DNA of 60,581 nt from Bacteroidales bacterium (GCA_017445425.1 JAFSUF010000001.1:1-60581), one strand, 5' to 3'. Counted from the first letter of the stretch, positions 8,357-17,965 are shown. Made by a program: numbers and translations. The notes: generated by a model from the letters alone, not told the origin.

Positions 8357-11023
8357 TTACAGCCTGCTTTTAATTTCATAATGTCCACTGCCGAGGGTTA
8401 TGTCGGCGTAGCCAGGTTCCCTGGCGGCTTTTATGCGCTTCCCGTTGACGCTGACGCCTCCGTTGGCAGAAGGCACGCTCACCAGGGCCTCAGTGTTGGC
8501 CGGGATATCCACCGACCAGGTAAAAGAGCGTCCTTTATGCTTCCAGGCGCTGCGAATGGTGCCTTTTACAGTCTCGACGGACCCCTCCGCCCATTCCAAA
8601 GTGGTGGGCACGACGGGTTTCAGGGTAAAGCGCGCAAATCCCGGATAATCAAAAATAGGATTGATACCAAGCAACTTTCGGTAGAACCACGCATCTACGG
8701 ATGCCATCATCGGGTGGTTGTGGGAGTTCATAGCGTCACCGGTAAGATACTCCCAGCGCTCCCATACCGTGGTGGCTCCTTTGGATAGCATAAATCCCCA
8801 ACTGGGATAGGTCGTTTGGGTAATGATGCCCCAAGCGTCATCGACATATCCATTGTCGGCCAGCACATCCAGCAGATACTTGGTGCACAGATTGCCGGTG
8901 GTCAAATGATGGTCGCGTGCTCGGACATCCTTCACCAGATTGTCTACCACACGGGCTTTGCGGTCCTCGCCGACAAGGCCTAGGTAAAGGGTAAAGGAGT
9001 TGGCTGCCTGGTTATTGGCCGCATAGCCGCCGTTTGCCTCGTCCCAATATTCACGGTTGAAGGCCGCCGCCGTTTGCTCAGCATATTTGTTATATTCAGC
9101 AGCGACATCTGCTTTGCCCAGTACAGCCGCCATATCGGCAAGCAGCCTGCAGCAGTAATAAAGATAGCCGGTGGATATCATCTTGCCGGGGGTGTCGCGG
9201 GATACGCCGGAACCGTTGGGATCCATCAAAAAGTCGCGCGGCGGACACCAGTCGCCATAGTAACTGTAGTCCACGATGCCGTCCACAGTGCGGGAACGCA
9301 GGTAATCGGTCCATCCCTTCATCCCCTCGAACTGGTCTGCAATCGCCTGTTTGTTTCCGTAGAATTCATATGCTCTGGCACAGAACAGCAGATAGCTGGC
9401 GCAGACGGGGTCGGCCGGGCGCATACCAAAGCGGAAAGGAGCCACGCAGGTGATTGTGCCGGCATCGTCCTGGGTATCGGTGATGTCCTGGGCGAATTTG
9501 GGGAAGAAGCGGGCCATATTATAATTATACATAGCTATCTCGTGGCTCACAGTAAGGTCGTTGAGCCACCCCATACGTTCGTCTCGTTGAGGACAGTCTG
9601 TGGGAACGCTGTGGATGTTGCTGGCCTCGGTATTTACTGCAATTCGGTGGATGTCGTTTACAAGCTGATTGGAGCAACGGAAACTGCCGATCGGCTTAAC
9701 GTCGGTGCGGACAACCTTTACGGTGAAATCGTCGTCCGAAGGTTTGTATGAGAGACCCTCGACCTGGAAATACCGAAACCCGTGATAGGTAAAGGCCGGC
9801 TCCCAAGTCTCGATGCCGCTGCCGGCGCATATATAACAGTCGTTTGATTTGGCATTTCGCAGGTTATCCTGATTCACGCTGCCATTATCCCGAAGGGTTT
9901 CAGCGAAATAGAGGTTGACTGCATCCCCGGCATTGCCGTGGACTTTGATTTCTACCCAGCCCGCCAGGTTGCGGCCGGCGTCAAACACATATACGCCGGG
10001 CTGCGGCTCCGCCACTAAGGTGGGTTTCAACTCCTCCACAATCTTTATAGGCTCAACACGCGCAGAATGCATCTCGCCCGTAGGGTCGTCCGTATTGTGT
10101 GCCCAGGCCCAATCCTTATCCATGAGCAGCGGCGGCGTGCCTGCCTTCCATAGGTCTTCCGTATCTTCGCGGGCATCGTACTTTTCTCCGTCAAATACAG
10201 TTGCGTATACGGTCGGGCCAGCTGTCACGTGGCGGAAGCTGTCGGTATTCATCTTGTAGAAGGTGCCGTCGGTATAGACAACCTCCAGTTGGGCGCGAAG
10301 TCGTGGAGAGCCCATCCAGCCGGGGGCAACGGGGATTACAATGCTGTTGCCTCCTTGGTGGAACAGCGCTCCTACATCAAATGTTTCGTAATAGACCCGT
10401 TTGCTGTAGGTGCTTTGGGCGGGATCCAGCACGTGGTCCCCAGCCTTCTTGTGGTTAATGTAGACTTCAAAGAAACCGATTCCGGCGACATATAGGCGGG
10501 AGTAGGCGATCTGCTTGGAGGGATCGGGATAGAAACTCCCCTTGAAGTAGAGCACGCGGCCCGGAATTCCCGGAACATACCCTATCCAGCCGCCCTCCCA
10601 GTCACTCTGCGATAGCAGGCCCATTTCCCAGAAAGCTGGATGCGACCATTCGGATGGGTTGCCGTCTTGGTCCCAGACCATCACTTTCCAGTAGTAACGG
10701 GCGCGGGAGAGCATCTTGATGTGCTCTGTGCCGATGCAGGTAGACTGCCCCGAGGCGACCTTGCCGCTGTCCCAGACATCACTGCGGTCATCTGACAGCA
10801 TCGCCTCGGAGGTGGCCACCAGAATGCGGTAGGCAGTCTGGCGGGTGGCGGCGGCCGACGAAGAAAGCTTCCACGAAAGTTGTGGGGCATAGTCGATGCC
10901 GATAGGGTTGACCTGATACTCTGCTTGCAAGTCTTCTACCTGCACTACAGGGGTGGTAGTCTTGGCATTGACGACACAAACCGTCCATCCCAAAAGGCAA
11001 ACAGTTATCAAAAACTTCTTCAT
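8357..11023 (-). CDS. Alpha-L-rhamnosidase, glycoside hydrolase family 78
   Basis: The 888-residue protein has a Sec signal peptide (about 1-20, VVNA-KT) and no lipobox, so it is probably periplasmic. Domain order fits GH78: Ig-like N-terminal module (about 27-145), Bac_rhamnosid_N sandwich with IGFFEVYINHKKAGDHVLDP (about 180-350), concanavalin-like domain (about 350-455), (alpha/alpha)6 catalytic barrel (about 460-790) and a C-terminal beta domain. The catalytic signature DCPQRDERMGW lies near residues 474-484; its Glu is the general acid in the family. TTVWERWE near 752-759 carries the second conserved Glu region. It removes terminal alpha-L-rhamnose, which suggests that a rhamnose-bearing glycan is the target of this locus. 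It is the first gene of the operon. Confidence 0.93.
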   Translation of the reverse strand: MKKFLITVCLLGWTVCVVNAKTTTPVVQVEDLQAEYQVNPIGIDYAPQLSWKLSSSAAATRQTAYRILVATSEAMLSDDRSDVWDSGKVASGQSTCIGTEHIKMLSRARYYWKVMVWDQDGNPSEWSHPAFWEMGLLSQSDWEGGWIGYVPGIPGRVLYFKGSFYPDPSKQIAYSRLYVAGIGFFEVYINHKKAGDHVLDPAQSTYSKRVYYETFDVGALFHQGGNSIVIPVAPGWMGSPRLRAQLEVVYTDGTFYKMNTDSFRHVTAGPTVYATVFDGEKYDAREDTEDLWKAGTPPLLMDKDWAWAHNTDDPTGEMHSARVEPIKIVEELKPTLVAEPQPGVYVFDAGRNLAGWVEIKVHGNAGDAVNLYFAETLRDNGSVNQDNLRNAKSNDCYICAGSGIETWEPAFTYHGFRYFQVEGLSYKPSDDDFTVKVVRTDVKPIGSFRCSNQLVNDIHRIAVNTEASNIHSVPTDCPQRDERMGWLNDLTVSHEIAMYNYNMARFFPKFAQDITDTQDDAGTITCVAPFRFGMRPADPVCASYLLFCARAYEFYGNKQAIADQFEGMKGWTDYLRSRTVDGIVDYSYYGDWCPPRDFLMDPNGSGVSRDTPGKMISTGYLYYCCRLLADMAAVLGKADVAAEYNKYAEQTAAAFNREYWDEANGGYAANNQAANSFTLYLGLVGEDRKARVVDNLVKDVRARDHHLTTGNLCTKYLLDVLADNGYVDDAWGIITQTTYPSWGFMLSKGATTVWERWEYLTGDAMNSHNHPMMASVDAWFYRKLLGINPIFDYPGFARFTLKPVVPTTLEWAEGSVETVKGTIRSAWKHKGRSFTWSVDIPANTEALVSVPSANGGVSVNGKRIKAAREPGYADITLGSGHYEIKSRL

Positions 11024-11050
11024 ATCTCTTTGCTTTTAATTCTCTTTTTG

Positions 11051-11058
11051 TAAAGTTA
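11051..11058 (-). promoter_or_regulatory. Candidate -7 box for the rhamnosidase-SusCD operon
   Basis: On the minus strand, TAACTTTA matches 7 of 8 positions of the Bacteroidota -7 consensus TAnnTTTG. It lies 27 bases upstream of the GH78 start codon. I do not see a good TTTG at the expected distance, as is common for promoters that depend on an activator such as the adjacent hybrid regulator. Confidence 0.35.
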
Positions 11059-11170
11059 TCTTCACATCCAACCTTTTCAGTTGTAAAAACCGTTAATATT
11101 TTTGCCTTTTCCGTTATTTCTTGTCGGACTTGTCTTTTCTTTCAATCGGGCTTGCGTTTTTTGTTAACTT

Positions 11171-11178
11171 TACATTTG
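11171..11178 (+). promoter_or_regulatory. TACATTTG -7-like box at the HTCS start
   Basis: TACATTTG is a perfect TAnnTTTG match, but it touches the GTG proposed as the HTCS start. If it is the real promoter, the transcript begins after that GTG and translation would have to start at ATG 11202. If not, the match is chance in an AT-rich stretch. No well-spaced -33 element is visible. Confidence 0.3.
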
Positions 11179-14100
11179 TGAAGAAATTTGCCGCTATATT
11201 GATGGTTTTGGCGCTGACAGCCAACTTGCCGGGCCAAACAGCACGTGCCCAGGGCTACAGAGACAACACCAAGTACGACAACCTGTCCCACTTATGCGTT
11301 CGCGCCTTTGCCCAGGACTCCCTTGGCAATATGTGGATTGGAACTCTGGCTGGATTGGACAAATACAACGGCTACGAGTTTGAATATTTTCAGCATAACC
11401 CTGCCGACACCTGTTCTATACGCAGCGACTTTGTCTTCTTCCTGCTGATGGACGGTGACAACTTGCTCATAGGCACCGCTATGGGCGTGGACTGCCGCAA
11501 CGTCCGCACCGGCCGGATTTCCCGGATTCCGGGGCCCACGTGTCCAGTGTACCGCCTGTTCAAGGACCACACGGGCAATATTAGAATAGCGTCGGTAGAG
11601 GGCCTTGGGCTGCTTGACAAGGCCTCCGGGGAGATATCTTACCGCAAGGATTGGGGTGAAATAAATAATATGTGGGAAGATTCTTACGGCCGTCTCTGGC
11701 TTGGAACCTTGACCGGTCTGGCGTTGGAAGATGGCAGTGCACGTTATTTTCTCCCGGGCGAACGGCAGGTATTATGCTGTTATGCCATTTCTGAATCTAT
11801 TTGGTGGCTCGGCACAGACAAGGGTATTGTGCTGTTCAACCCTGTCACCGGGCGCAGTTCTATGCCGGACAATCTGATTCCTGCATCCAGCCCGCTGCAG
11901 AAGGGGCGAATCAATTTCATTACAGAATTATCCCCATCCAAGCTTCTGATAGGTACGGCAATCGCCGGCGTCTGGCAGTACGACTTGGTAACTCATTCGC
12001 TGGATAACAGCCGCTCCGACCGGTTCAACCCCAATAACGCGGCAGAAATAACCTGCTGCTACAAAGATTCGCAGGGTAACACTTGGATCGGATCTTATGA
12101 AAAGGGCTTCGTGATTGCCGGTAAGCAGTCCGACTTTTTCAACGAGAACACCGCCTTGACAACACCGCTGGAAGATAAGTTTGTCACCAGAGTTGTAGAA
12201 GATGCGCAGGGAACTCTGTGGATTTCCGACAGATACGGATATCTTTATAGTTACTCCTCTTCAGAAGGATTCAAAAATATCGATCTTGGTGGAGTAAAAC
12301 CGCTCGGAGGAGACTATCTGGAATGTATTTTCATTGACAGTAGAGGCCGTTTCTGGTTGGCCTTTGAGAAGAGCCTGTGCCTGGCCAACGTGCATTCCGG
12401 CAAAGCATATAAAATCTCTTCCTTCCCTCTGGATCACGTTCGCAGCATCCGGGAAGATGCTCTCGGAAACATCTGGATGGGTGCTTGGAGCGGTCTTTAC
12501 AATTACCGTCCCCAGAACAGGGAACCAGAAAAAGTCATCATCAATCCGGCCTTGAACATTACCGACATTCTCCCCATGGATAACGGTGAAATCTGGTATT
12601 CGGCTCACGGCTGGACCGTTTTCAAAATGAAGGATGGCCTGGTAAGCGGTTTGGACCTGCCAGAGAAGGATCGGGATGTCGGGCGGTACTGCATCACAAT
12701 GAAGCGGGACAGCAAAAACCGTATATGGCTGGGTAGCTACGGATACGGAATGCTGTGTCTCGACGGAGATAATGTTGTGAGAATCAGCGCGGAAAACGGC
12801 CTTCCCGATAGTAATATTCTCTCTTTTCAAGAGGATTTGAGCGGCAATATATGGGTGAGCACATTTCACGGAATCGCCCGTGTAGATTTACCTAAAGGAG
12901 ATACAACTGCAACGATTCTCTCTTTTCCTGGCCGACAGTACCACGAAAAGTCGGGATGCAGGACTGCCTCGGGGCAGATTTATTTCGGCGGTAACCACGG
13001 CTTGACATTCTTCGACCCAAAGTCGTTCGCTACCGGCCACCCGGTGCCCACAATTCATCTCGAAGATCTCAAGATATGGGGCCAGAGCGTCAATCCCGGC
13101 GATGAGGGTTCCGTTCTCAAGCAGGATATCGCATACACCGACCGGATATCCTTGAATCATATGCAGCGCAGTTTCTCACTAGACTTTGCCGGTAATGACT
13201 TCTTCTCTTCCAACAACCTTACCTATAAATATCGGCTGGTCGGCTTCGATAAGGATTGGGTCGATGCCGGTACCTACCGGAGGGCCAGCTATTCCAACCT
13301 CAGGCCAGGAGACTATATCTTTGAAGCTGTAGCTATAGGGGAAGGCGGGGTAGAAAGTACTGATCCGGCACGCTTGCAGATACACATTAAACAGGTTCCC
13401 TGGCTTTCGTGGTGGGCTTTATTAGCGTATTTGCTGCTGGTATTGGCCATTGCCTGGATGCTGATAAGGTCGGCAATGCACGCCCGTCTGGCGCGTGAGC
13501 GAGCCGAAATGGAGCGCAAGGAGAAGGAGCGTGAAAAGGAGATGTCCCAAATGAAGACCATCTTCTTCACCAATATCTCCCACGAACTCCGCACGCCCTT
13601 GACACTTATTTCCGCACCGCTGGAAAGAATACTCGCCAAGCCGGGCCAAGACTCCGAAACCACAAGTCTGCTGGAGGGCATCCACCGAAATTCGTCCCGA
13701 ATGCTGATGCTCATAAACCAGCTGATGGACATTACCAAGATAGAGAATGGCGTATATTTCCTGGGCGTCCGATATACCGACATCATCGGCATTCTGAAGG
13801 ACACTGTGACTTCCTTCTTGTTTTTGGCAGAAAAGCAGGGAATCAACCTGCTTTTCTCCCCGCACTGTGCATCCCATATGATTTGGGCCGACGAAGACAA
13901 GATAGTCAAGATAATGGACAACCTGCTGTCCAATGCCATCAAGCACACTCCCGAAGGAGGGACCATTGAGGTCAAGACCGCATTCTTGAAAGAAGCTCCG
14001 CAATATGATCTCCCGATGGATGATGGTTATTTTGAGGTTTCTGTGCTGGACACCGGCTGCGGCGTTCCTGCAGACCAGTTGGACCAGTTGTTTGTCCGCT

Positions 14101-15107
14101 ACCGGCAGATAGAAGGCTGTCGCCCAGACTACAGCGGCAACGGCATCGGTTTGCATTACACCCGAAATATGGTGGAAAAACATCACGGTAGAATAGTGGC
14201 CAACCTGCGACCGACAGGGGGGATGGCCTTCTCCTTTGTGCTACCGCAGCGGGATGTTTATTCCGACAGTGAAAAGGTCATTGGCAATCTGCCTGCCGGG
14301 AAGGCGGAATCAGAGGCAATTGTTCTTCAGAAGGACATGCCGGAGCACCACACTCTGATGGTAGTAGAAGACAACGCGGAGCTCAGGGAATTCCTGACCG
14401 GGCTTCTTGGGGGAGACTACTCTGTGTTGCAGGCTCCTGACGGAGACAAGGCCTGGGATATGCTTCAGAACAATCATGCCGACCTTGTGATAAGCGATGT
14501 GATAATGCCCGGCATTTCGGGATACGAACTGTGCTCCAGAATCAAGGAGAGTCCATCGCTATGCCACTTGCCCGTGATTCTGCTGACGGCAAAAACATCT
14601 CATCAAGAGCAAATGGAGGGGTTGGAAAGCGGTGCCGATGCGTACATCTGCAAGCCGTTCCACGCCGATTTGCTGCAAATGACGGTTCGCAATTTGCTCA
14701 AGGCAAAAGAGGTGATGAGACAGTACTTCTCCCAGCCTGGCATTCCGGGCGACTCTTTTGTTGAGATGGATCTGCCGGAAGGGGACAAACCATTTCTAGA
14801 TAAGTTGACAGCCATTATGGCGGCCAATATTTCCAATCCGGATCTCAATATAGATATGATGGCCCGTGAGATGGGCTACAGCCGCACCGCCTTCTATCTC
14901 AAGGTAAAACGCCTCACCAGCACCGCACCTAACGACTTGGTTCGAAACTATAGGTTCAAGGCGGCGGCGGAAATGATTCGTAACAGTATGGCCCCCTTGA
15001 CGGAAATATCCGAACTTTGTGGCTTCGGGTCCTACTCTTATTTCTCCAAAGCCTTCAAGCAGCACTTCGGTGTCTCCCCCAATTCCTGGCGGCATAGGGA
15101 CGTCTAA
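11178..15107 (+). CDS. Hybrid two-component system sensor/regulator (HTCS) with AraC output domain
   Basis: A one-protein sensor and regulator of about 1309 residues from GTG 11178. I prefer this start because it gives a clean signal peptide (VKKFAAILMVLAL...ARAQG); ATG 11202 is the alternative. The periplasmic part (about 25-735) has two-component propeller repeats (GNMWIGT, GRLWLGT, GNIWVST) and a Y_Y_Y domain. A membrane helix lies at about 742-762. HisKA has TNISHELRTP (His near 802). HATPase has DNLLSNAIKHTPEGG and GNGIGLHY (about 910-1020). The receiver has VVEDNAELREF and VISDVIMPG (Asp near 1107), and an AraC helix-turn-helix ends the protein (about 1215-1305). HTCS proteins bind breakdown oligosaccharides and activate the neighbouring PUL. 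It is divergent from the rhamnosidase operon. Confidence 0.94.
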   Translation: MKKFAAILMVLALTANLPGQTARAQGYRDNTKYDNLSHLCVRAFAQDSLGNMWIGTLAGLDKYNGYEFEYFQHNPADTCSIRSDFVFFLLMDGDNLLIGTAMGVDCRNVRTGRISRIPGPTCPVYRLFKDHTGNIRIASVEGLGLLDKASGEISYRKDWGEINNMWEDSYGRLWLGTLTGLALEDGSARYFLPGERQVLCCYAISESIWWLGTDKGIVLFNPVTGRSSMPDNLIPASSPLQKGRINFITELSPSKLLIGTAIAGVWQYDLVTHSLDNSRSDRFNPNNAAEITCCYKDSQGNTWIGSYEKGFVIAGKQSDFFNENTALTTPLEDKFVTRVVEDAQGTLWISDRYGYLYSYSSSEGFKNIDLGGVKPLGGDYLECIFIDSRGRFWLAFEKSLCLANVHSGKAYKISSFPLDHVRSIREDALGNIWMGAWSGLYNYRPQNREPEKVIINPALNITDILPMDNGEIWYSAHGWTVFKMKDGLVSGLDLPEKDRDVGRYCITMKRDSKNRIWLGSYGYGMLCLDGDNVVRISAENGLPDSNILSFQEDLSGNIWVSTFHGIARVDLPKGDTTATILSFPGRQYHEKSGCRTASGQIYFGGNHGLTFFDPKSFATGHPVPTIHLEDLKIWGQSVNPGDEGSVLKQDIAYTDRISLNHMQRSFSLDFAGNDFFSSNNLTYKYRLVGFDKDWVDAGTYRRASYSNLRPGDYIFEAVAIGEGGVESTDPARLQIHIKQVPWLSWWALLAYLLLVLAIAWMLIRSAMHARLARERAEMERKEKEREKEMSQMKTIFFTNISHELRTPLTLISAPLERILAKPGQDSETTSLLEGIHRNSSRMLMLINQLMDITKIENGVYFLGVRYTDIIGILKDTVTSFLFLAEKQGINLLFSPHCASHMIWADEDKIVKIMDNLLSNAIKHTPEGGTIEVKTAFLKEAPQYDLPMDDGYFEVSVLDTGCGVPADQLDQLFVRYRQIEGCRPDYSGNGIGLHYTRNMVEKHHGRIVANLRPTGGMAFSFVLPQRDVYSDSEKVIGNLPAGKAESEAIVLQKDMPEHHTLMVVEDNAELREFLTGLLGGDYSVLQAPDGDKAWDMLQNNHADLVISDVIMPGISGYELCSRIKESPSLCHLPVILLTAKTSHQEQMEGLESGADAYICKPFHADLLQMTVRNLLKAKEVMRQYFSQPGIPGDSFVEMDLPEGDKPFLDKLTAIMAANISNPDLNIDMMAREMGYSRTAFYLKVKRLTSTAPNDLVRNYRFKAAAEMIRNSMAPLTEISELCGFGSYSYFSKAFKQHFGVSPNSWRHRDV

Positions 15108-15711
15108 AGCGGAACATAAGATTTGGAGAATCTTTTTTTTGCACATTAGATAAAACACTTACCTTTGCGTCAGAAGGTGCATTAACGTCAAGCGAAGCAG
15201 TATCCTTAGAAGAGTGTGTATTTCCAAAGGATGAATTACCGCTGATACTGTCAAGGACTTTGATATCGTTAGTCACCTTTTCTTCGTTTATCACCTGCCC
15301 GTTTTCGTCTTTCAGTGTGATTGAATAGGGTTTGATCACCTTTTGTGCATTTCGTTTCAAGGTGATTGTGCACAAATACTTCACATTGTCTATAAGAATT
15401 GGCGCGCCAATTAGACCAGACTGCCGCCTGTCTTTTGTTCCCTTCTGCCAGGGGATGATAACGTAATTTGCGTTGATTATTTGTGGAAGCGATTGTAAGG
15501 CAGCTTTTCGTATTGGCCTATGAGCGCAATGGTGACTGATGACTGTCCCTATTTCATTCGGAGCTAAAGAATAGTTCTGTGGAATTGAGACATTTTTTAC
15601 ATAATCGTAAATATAAGCTTTAAGCGCAGCGCCCTCAAACATGTTGGTGTTTTCTGTACATACTGCGGCAACAGGCTTCTTTGTGAATAGTTCTTTTTCG
15701 TCGATTATCAT
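15055..15711 (-). CDS. Unrecognised protein, possible LPD3-like (polyvalent/phage-type) domain, probably remnant or truncated
   Basis: The 218-residue ORF has no signal peptide or membrane segment. The dprA stop codon and this ATG abut (TAAATG), so it could be translationally coupled. Residues about 45-135 (ISHHCAHRP, ALQSLPQIINANYVI, ILIDNVKYLCTITLKRN) recall the LPD3 / barnase-EndoU-RelE-like domains of polyvalent proteins in phages and conjugative elements; this is a weak resemblance from memory. The last 28 or so codons run antisense through the HTCS terminator and the end of the HTCS gene. That suggests the native C-terminus is lost. The stretch 15140-15711 looks richer in A and T than its neighbours, which fits transfer. 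No function is assigned. If the ORF is not real, these 600 bases are non-coding. Confidence 0.5.
   Translation of the reverse strand: MIIDEKELFTKKPVAAVCTENTNMFEGAALKAYIYDYVKNVSIPQNYSLAPNEIGTVISHHCAHRPIRKAALQSLPQIINANYVIIPWQKGTKDRRQSGLIGAPILIDNVKYLCTITLKRNAQKVIKPYSITLKDENGQVINEEKVTNDIKVLDSISGNSSFGNTHSSKDTASLDVNAPSDAKVSVLSNVQKKDSPNLMFRFRRPYAARNWGRHRSAA
15118..15140 (+). terminator. Probable terminator of the HTCS gene
   Basis: AAGATT (15118-15123), a 5-base loop, AATCTT (15129-15134) and a continuing T-run to 15140 follow the HTCS stop codon by 10 bases. The stem is short and AT-rich, so it would be weak. It lies inside the opposing ORF at 15055-15711. Confidence 0.45.
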
Positions 15712-16824
15712 TTACTTTAATCTATATCTGTTCCCTGACATAAGAATTATGGCGCCGGACATTTCGAGCTCCAGCAGGGGGAGGGCGATTGCCCTGGGGG
15801 TGGAAGCCATGGCAAAGGCGATATCATTGATGTCAGATTCCGGGTGTTCAGCCAGAAAGCTTAGGATCTCCCGCTTAAGCGGATCCGGTTCTGCCGTGGA
15901 GTCGGCAAAGGAGAGGGGCAGGCCGGGGTCGGTCACATCCCAGCCCATGGCCTTGATAATGGATTCGGCCCCGGTGGCGATTGCAGCGACATTATCCTCT
16001 ATCAAGGCATTGCACCCGCGGAAGGTGGGATCGTCTATCCGTCCGGGGATGGCAAATACGCTGCGATTGTAATCCAGGGCCATGGCGGCGGTGATCAGGC
16101 CTCCTCCCTTGACTTTGGATTCTGCTACAAGCGTGCAGTCGGCCAGTCCGGCGATGATCCGGTTGCGCCTGACAAAATTGATGGGATAGGATGGGGTGAA
16201 GGGGGAGAATTCACTCACCAGCGCACCGTGCCCCTCCAGGATCTGCTCTGCAAGAGGGATGTTGGCGGCGGGATAGATGGTGTCGAACCCGGTTCCCATC
16301 ACTGCTACGGTGTCCAGGCCATATTTCATGGCAAAGGTGTGGGCGTGAGTATCGATACCCAGCGCCATGCCGCTCACTATCACGGGTTTGACCTTCAGGT
16401 TGGAGAGACCTTCTACAATCCGTTCGCAGTATCGCCTGCCGTATTGTGTGCTGGCGCGGGTTCCCACTATTGCAGCAAACCTGGGCCGTGAGAAGTCGCA
16501 CCCGCCTTTTTTGTATAGCAGAAGAGGTGCATCCGGGCACTGCCGCAGCCGCTGGGGATATCCGCTGTCGGTTATGGCAATGATATCCACATTATGGTCC
16601 AGGGCCCAGTCTATGTCGCGGGTTGCCCGGTCGGCCGTATGGCGGCTGAAGAGCTTGCCGGAAATCCTTTCCAGAGGCGGGAATATCCTTATGGCCTCCC
16701 ACTGCCCCATTTCGAATATTGCAGTGGCACTGCCAAACGTCTCAAGAATCTCCTTTGCGGGGGTGCTGTTCCCCTCGAAACACCCGGCCAGAATGGCGGT
16801 GTCAATCAAATAATCCCGTCTCAT
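15712..16824 (-). CDS. dprA: DNA-processing protein DprA
   Basis: The 370-residue cytoplasmic protein binds incoming single-stranded DNA and loads RecA during natural transformation in well-studied species. An N-terminal helical region (about 1-90) precedes the extended Rossmann fold (about 95-305). The fold carries PLLLYKKG, IVGTRASTQYGRRY, VSGMALGIDTHAH, VMGTGFDTIYP, FPxxPxNFVRRNRIIAGL-type (here SPINFVRR...) and KGGGLITAAMAL with FAIPG. The C-terminus (about 310-370) looks like the small winged-helix domain often attached. It lies 91 bases after queA at the end of the long minus-strand run. The length is normal. Confidence 0.93.
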   Translation of the reverse strand: MRRDYLIDTAILAGCFEGNSTPAKEILETFGSATAIFEMGQWEAIRIFPPLERISGKLFSRHTADRATRDIDWALDHNVDIIAITDSGYPQRLRQCPDAPLLLYKKGGCDFSRPRFAAIVGTRASTQYGRRYCERIVEGLSNLKVKPVIVSGMALGIDTHAHTFAMKYGLDTVAVMGTGFDTIYPAANIPLAEQILEGHGALVSEFSPFTPSYPINFVRRNRIIAGLADCTLVAESKVKGGGLITAAMALDYNRSVFAIPGRIDDPTFRGCNALIEDNVAAIATGAESIIKAMGWDVTDPGLPLSFADSTAEPDPLKREILSFLAEHPESDINDIAFAMASTPRAIALPLLELEMSGAIILMSGNRYRLK

Positions 16825-16869
16825 CCAGTTGCGTTTTTTAGGCGCAATGTAGTCAAACGGGATTATCGG

Positions 16870-16894
16870 GGCGGATAGTTACGGGAAATCCGCC
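16870..16894. repeat. 7-bp inverted repeat between queA and dprA
   Basis: GGCGGAT (16870-16876) and ATCCGCC (16888-16894) form a perfect GC-rich stem with an 11-base loop in the 91-base queA-dprA gap. On the transcribed minus strand no T-run follows. It could be an RNA-processing or attenuating hairpin separating dprA from the run upstream. A second short repeat, TTGCG/CGCAA, lies near 16824-16843. Confidence 0.45.
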
Positions 16895-16915
16895 GGTTTA
16901 TATCTGTTTTTAAAA

Positions 16916-17965
16916 TCAGATAATCAGCATAGCGTCGCCGTAGGTGCCGAATTTGTAGCCCTCCTGCAGCGCAACCTCATATGCGTGCATCACGTTGCGA
17001 TATCCTCCAAAAGCAGCAACATTCATCAGCATCGTCGATTTTGGAAGATGGAAATTAGAAATAAGGGCATTGGGGATGGAGCATTTGTAGGGAGGGAAGA
17101 TGAACTTGTTGGTCCAGCCCTCAAACTCCTCTATCTCCTTGGTTGTGGTTACAAAGGTCTCCAGGCCGCGGAGAACGGTGATGCCGACGGCAACTACACG
17201 GTGTCCGGCGCGCTTTGTGGAGTTTACCTTCTGTGCGGTCTGTTCCGATATGAAGAGCGGCTCGCTGTCCATCTTGTGTTTGGAGAGGTCCTCCACATCT
17301 ACGGTATGGAAGTGGGCGTTGCCCATATGAAGGGTTATGTAAGCCTGCTCCACTCCCTTGATTTCCAGCCTCTTGAATAATATCTTGCTAAAGTGCAGGC
17401 CGGCTGCGGGAGATGCAACTGCGCCCTCGTTCTTTGCATAGATGGTCTGGAAGCGCTCCTTGTCAATCTCTTCTGCGCGGGGACGGATCCATTTGGGAAC
17501 CGGCAGGGAGCCGATGGAGTAGAGGGCCTTCTTGAATTCACTGTATGGGCCGTCATAGAGGAAACGGAGGGTGCGTCCGCGGGAGGTGGTGTTGTCAATC
17601 ACCTCTGCCACAAGAGAGTTGTCGTCACCGAAATAGAGTTTGTTGCCTATGCGTATCTTGCGGGCGGGGTCCACCAGTACATCCCAGAGATGTTGCTCCT
17701 GGTTGAGTTCACGCAACAGGAATACCTCAATCTCTGCACCGGTTTTCTCTTTGTTGCCGTAGAGTTTTGCAGGGAAGACTTTAGTGTCGTTGAAGACGCA
17801 CAGGTCGCCCTCGTCCAGGTATTCGATAATATCCTTGAAAATGCGGTGCTCTATCTCGCCGGTATCCTTATGAAGCACCATAAGGCGGCATTCGTCCCGC
17901 TCTTCAGAGGGATACTTGGCAATTTGGTCCAGGGTGAGGGGGAATTCGAATTCTTTTTGTTTCAT
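16916..17965 (-). CDS. queA: S-adenosylmethionine:tRNA ribosyltransferase-isomerase QueA
   Basis: The 349-residue cytoplasmic enzyme transfers and rearranges the ribosyl part of SAM onto preQ1-modified tRNA to give epoxyqueuosine, the next-to-last step of queuosine synthesis. Family motifs run along its whole length: [12 protein letters not shown] (N-terminus), [89 protein letters not shown], and [16 protein letters not shown] near the end. The length is typical. It follows truB by 15 bases; truB-queA adjacency groups two tRNA-modifying enzymes. Confidence 0.97.
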   Translation of the reverse strand: MKQKEFEFPLTLDQIAKYPSEERDECRLMVLHKDTGEIEHRIFKDIIEYLDEGDLCVFNDTKVFPAKLYGNKEKTGAEIEVFLLRELNQEQHLWDVLVDPARKIRIGNKLYFGDDNSLVAEVIDNTTSRGRTLRFLYDGPYSEFKKALYSIGSLPVPKWIRPRAEEIDKERFQTIYAKNEGAVASPAAGLHFSKILFKRLEIKGVEQAYITLHMGNAHFHTVDVEDLSKHKMDSEPLFISEQTAQKVNSTKRAGHRVVAVGITVLRGLETFVTTTKEIEEFEGWTNKFIFPPYKCSIPNALISNFHLPKSTMLMNVAAFGGYRNVMHAYEVALQEGYKFGTYGDAMLII

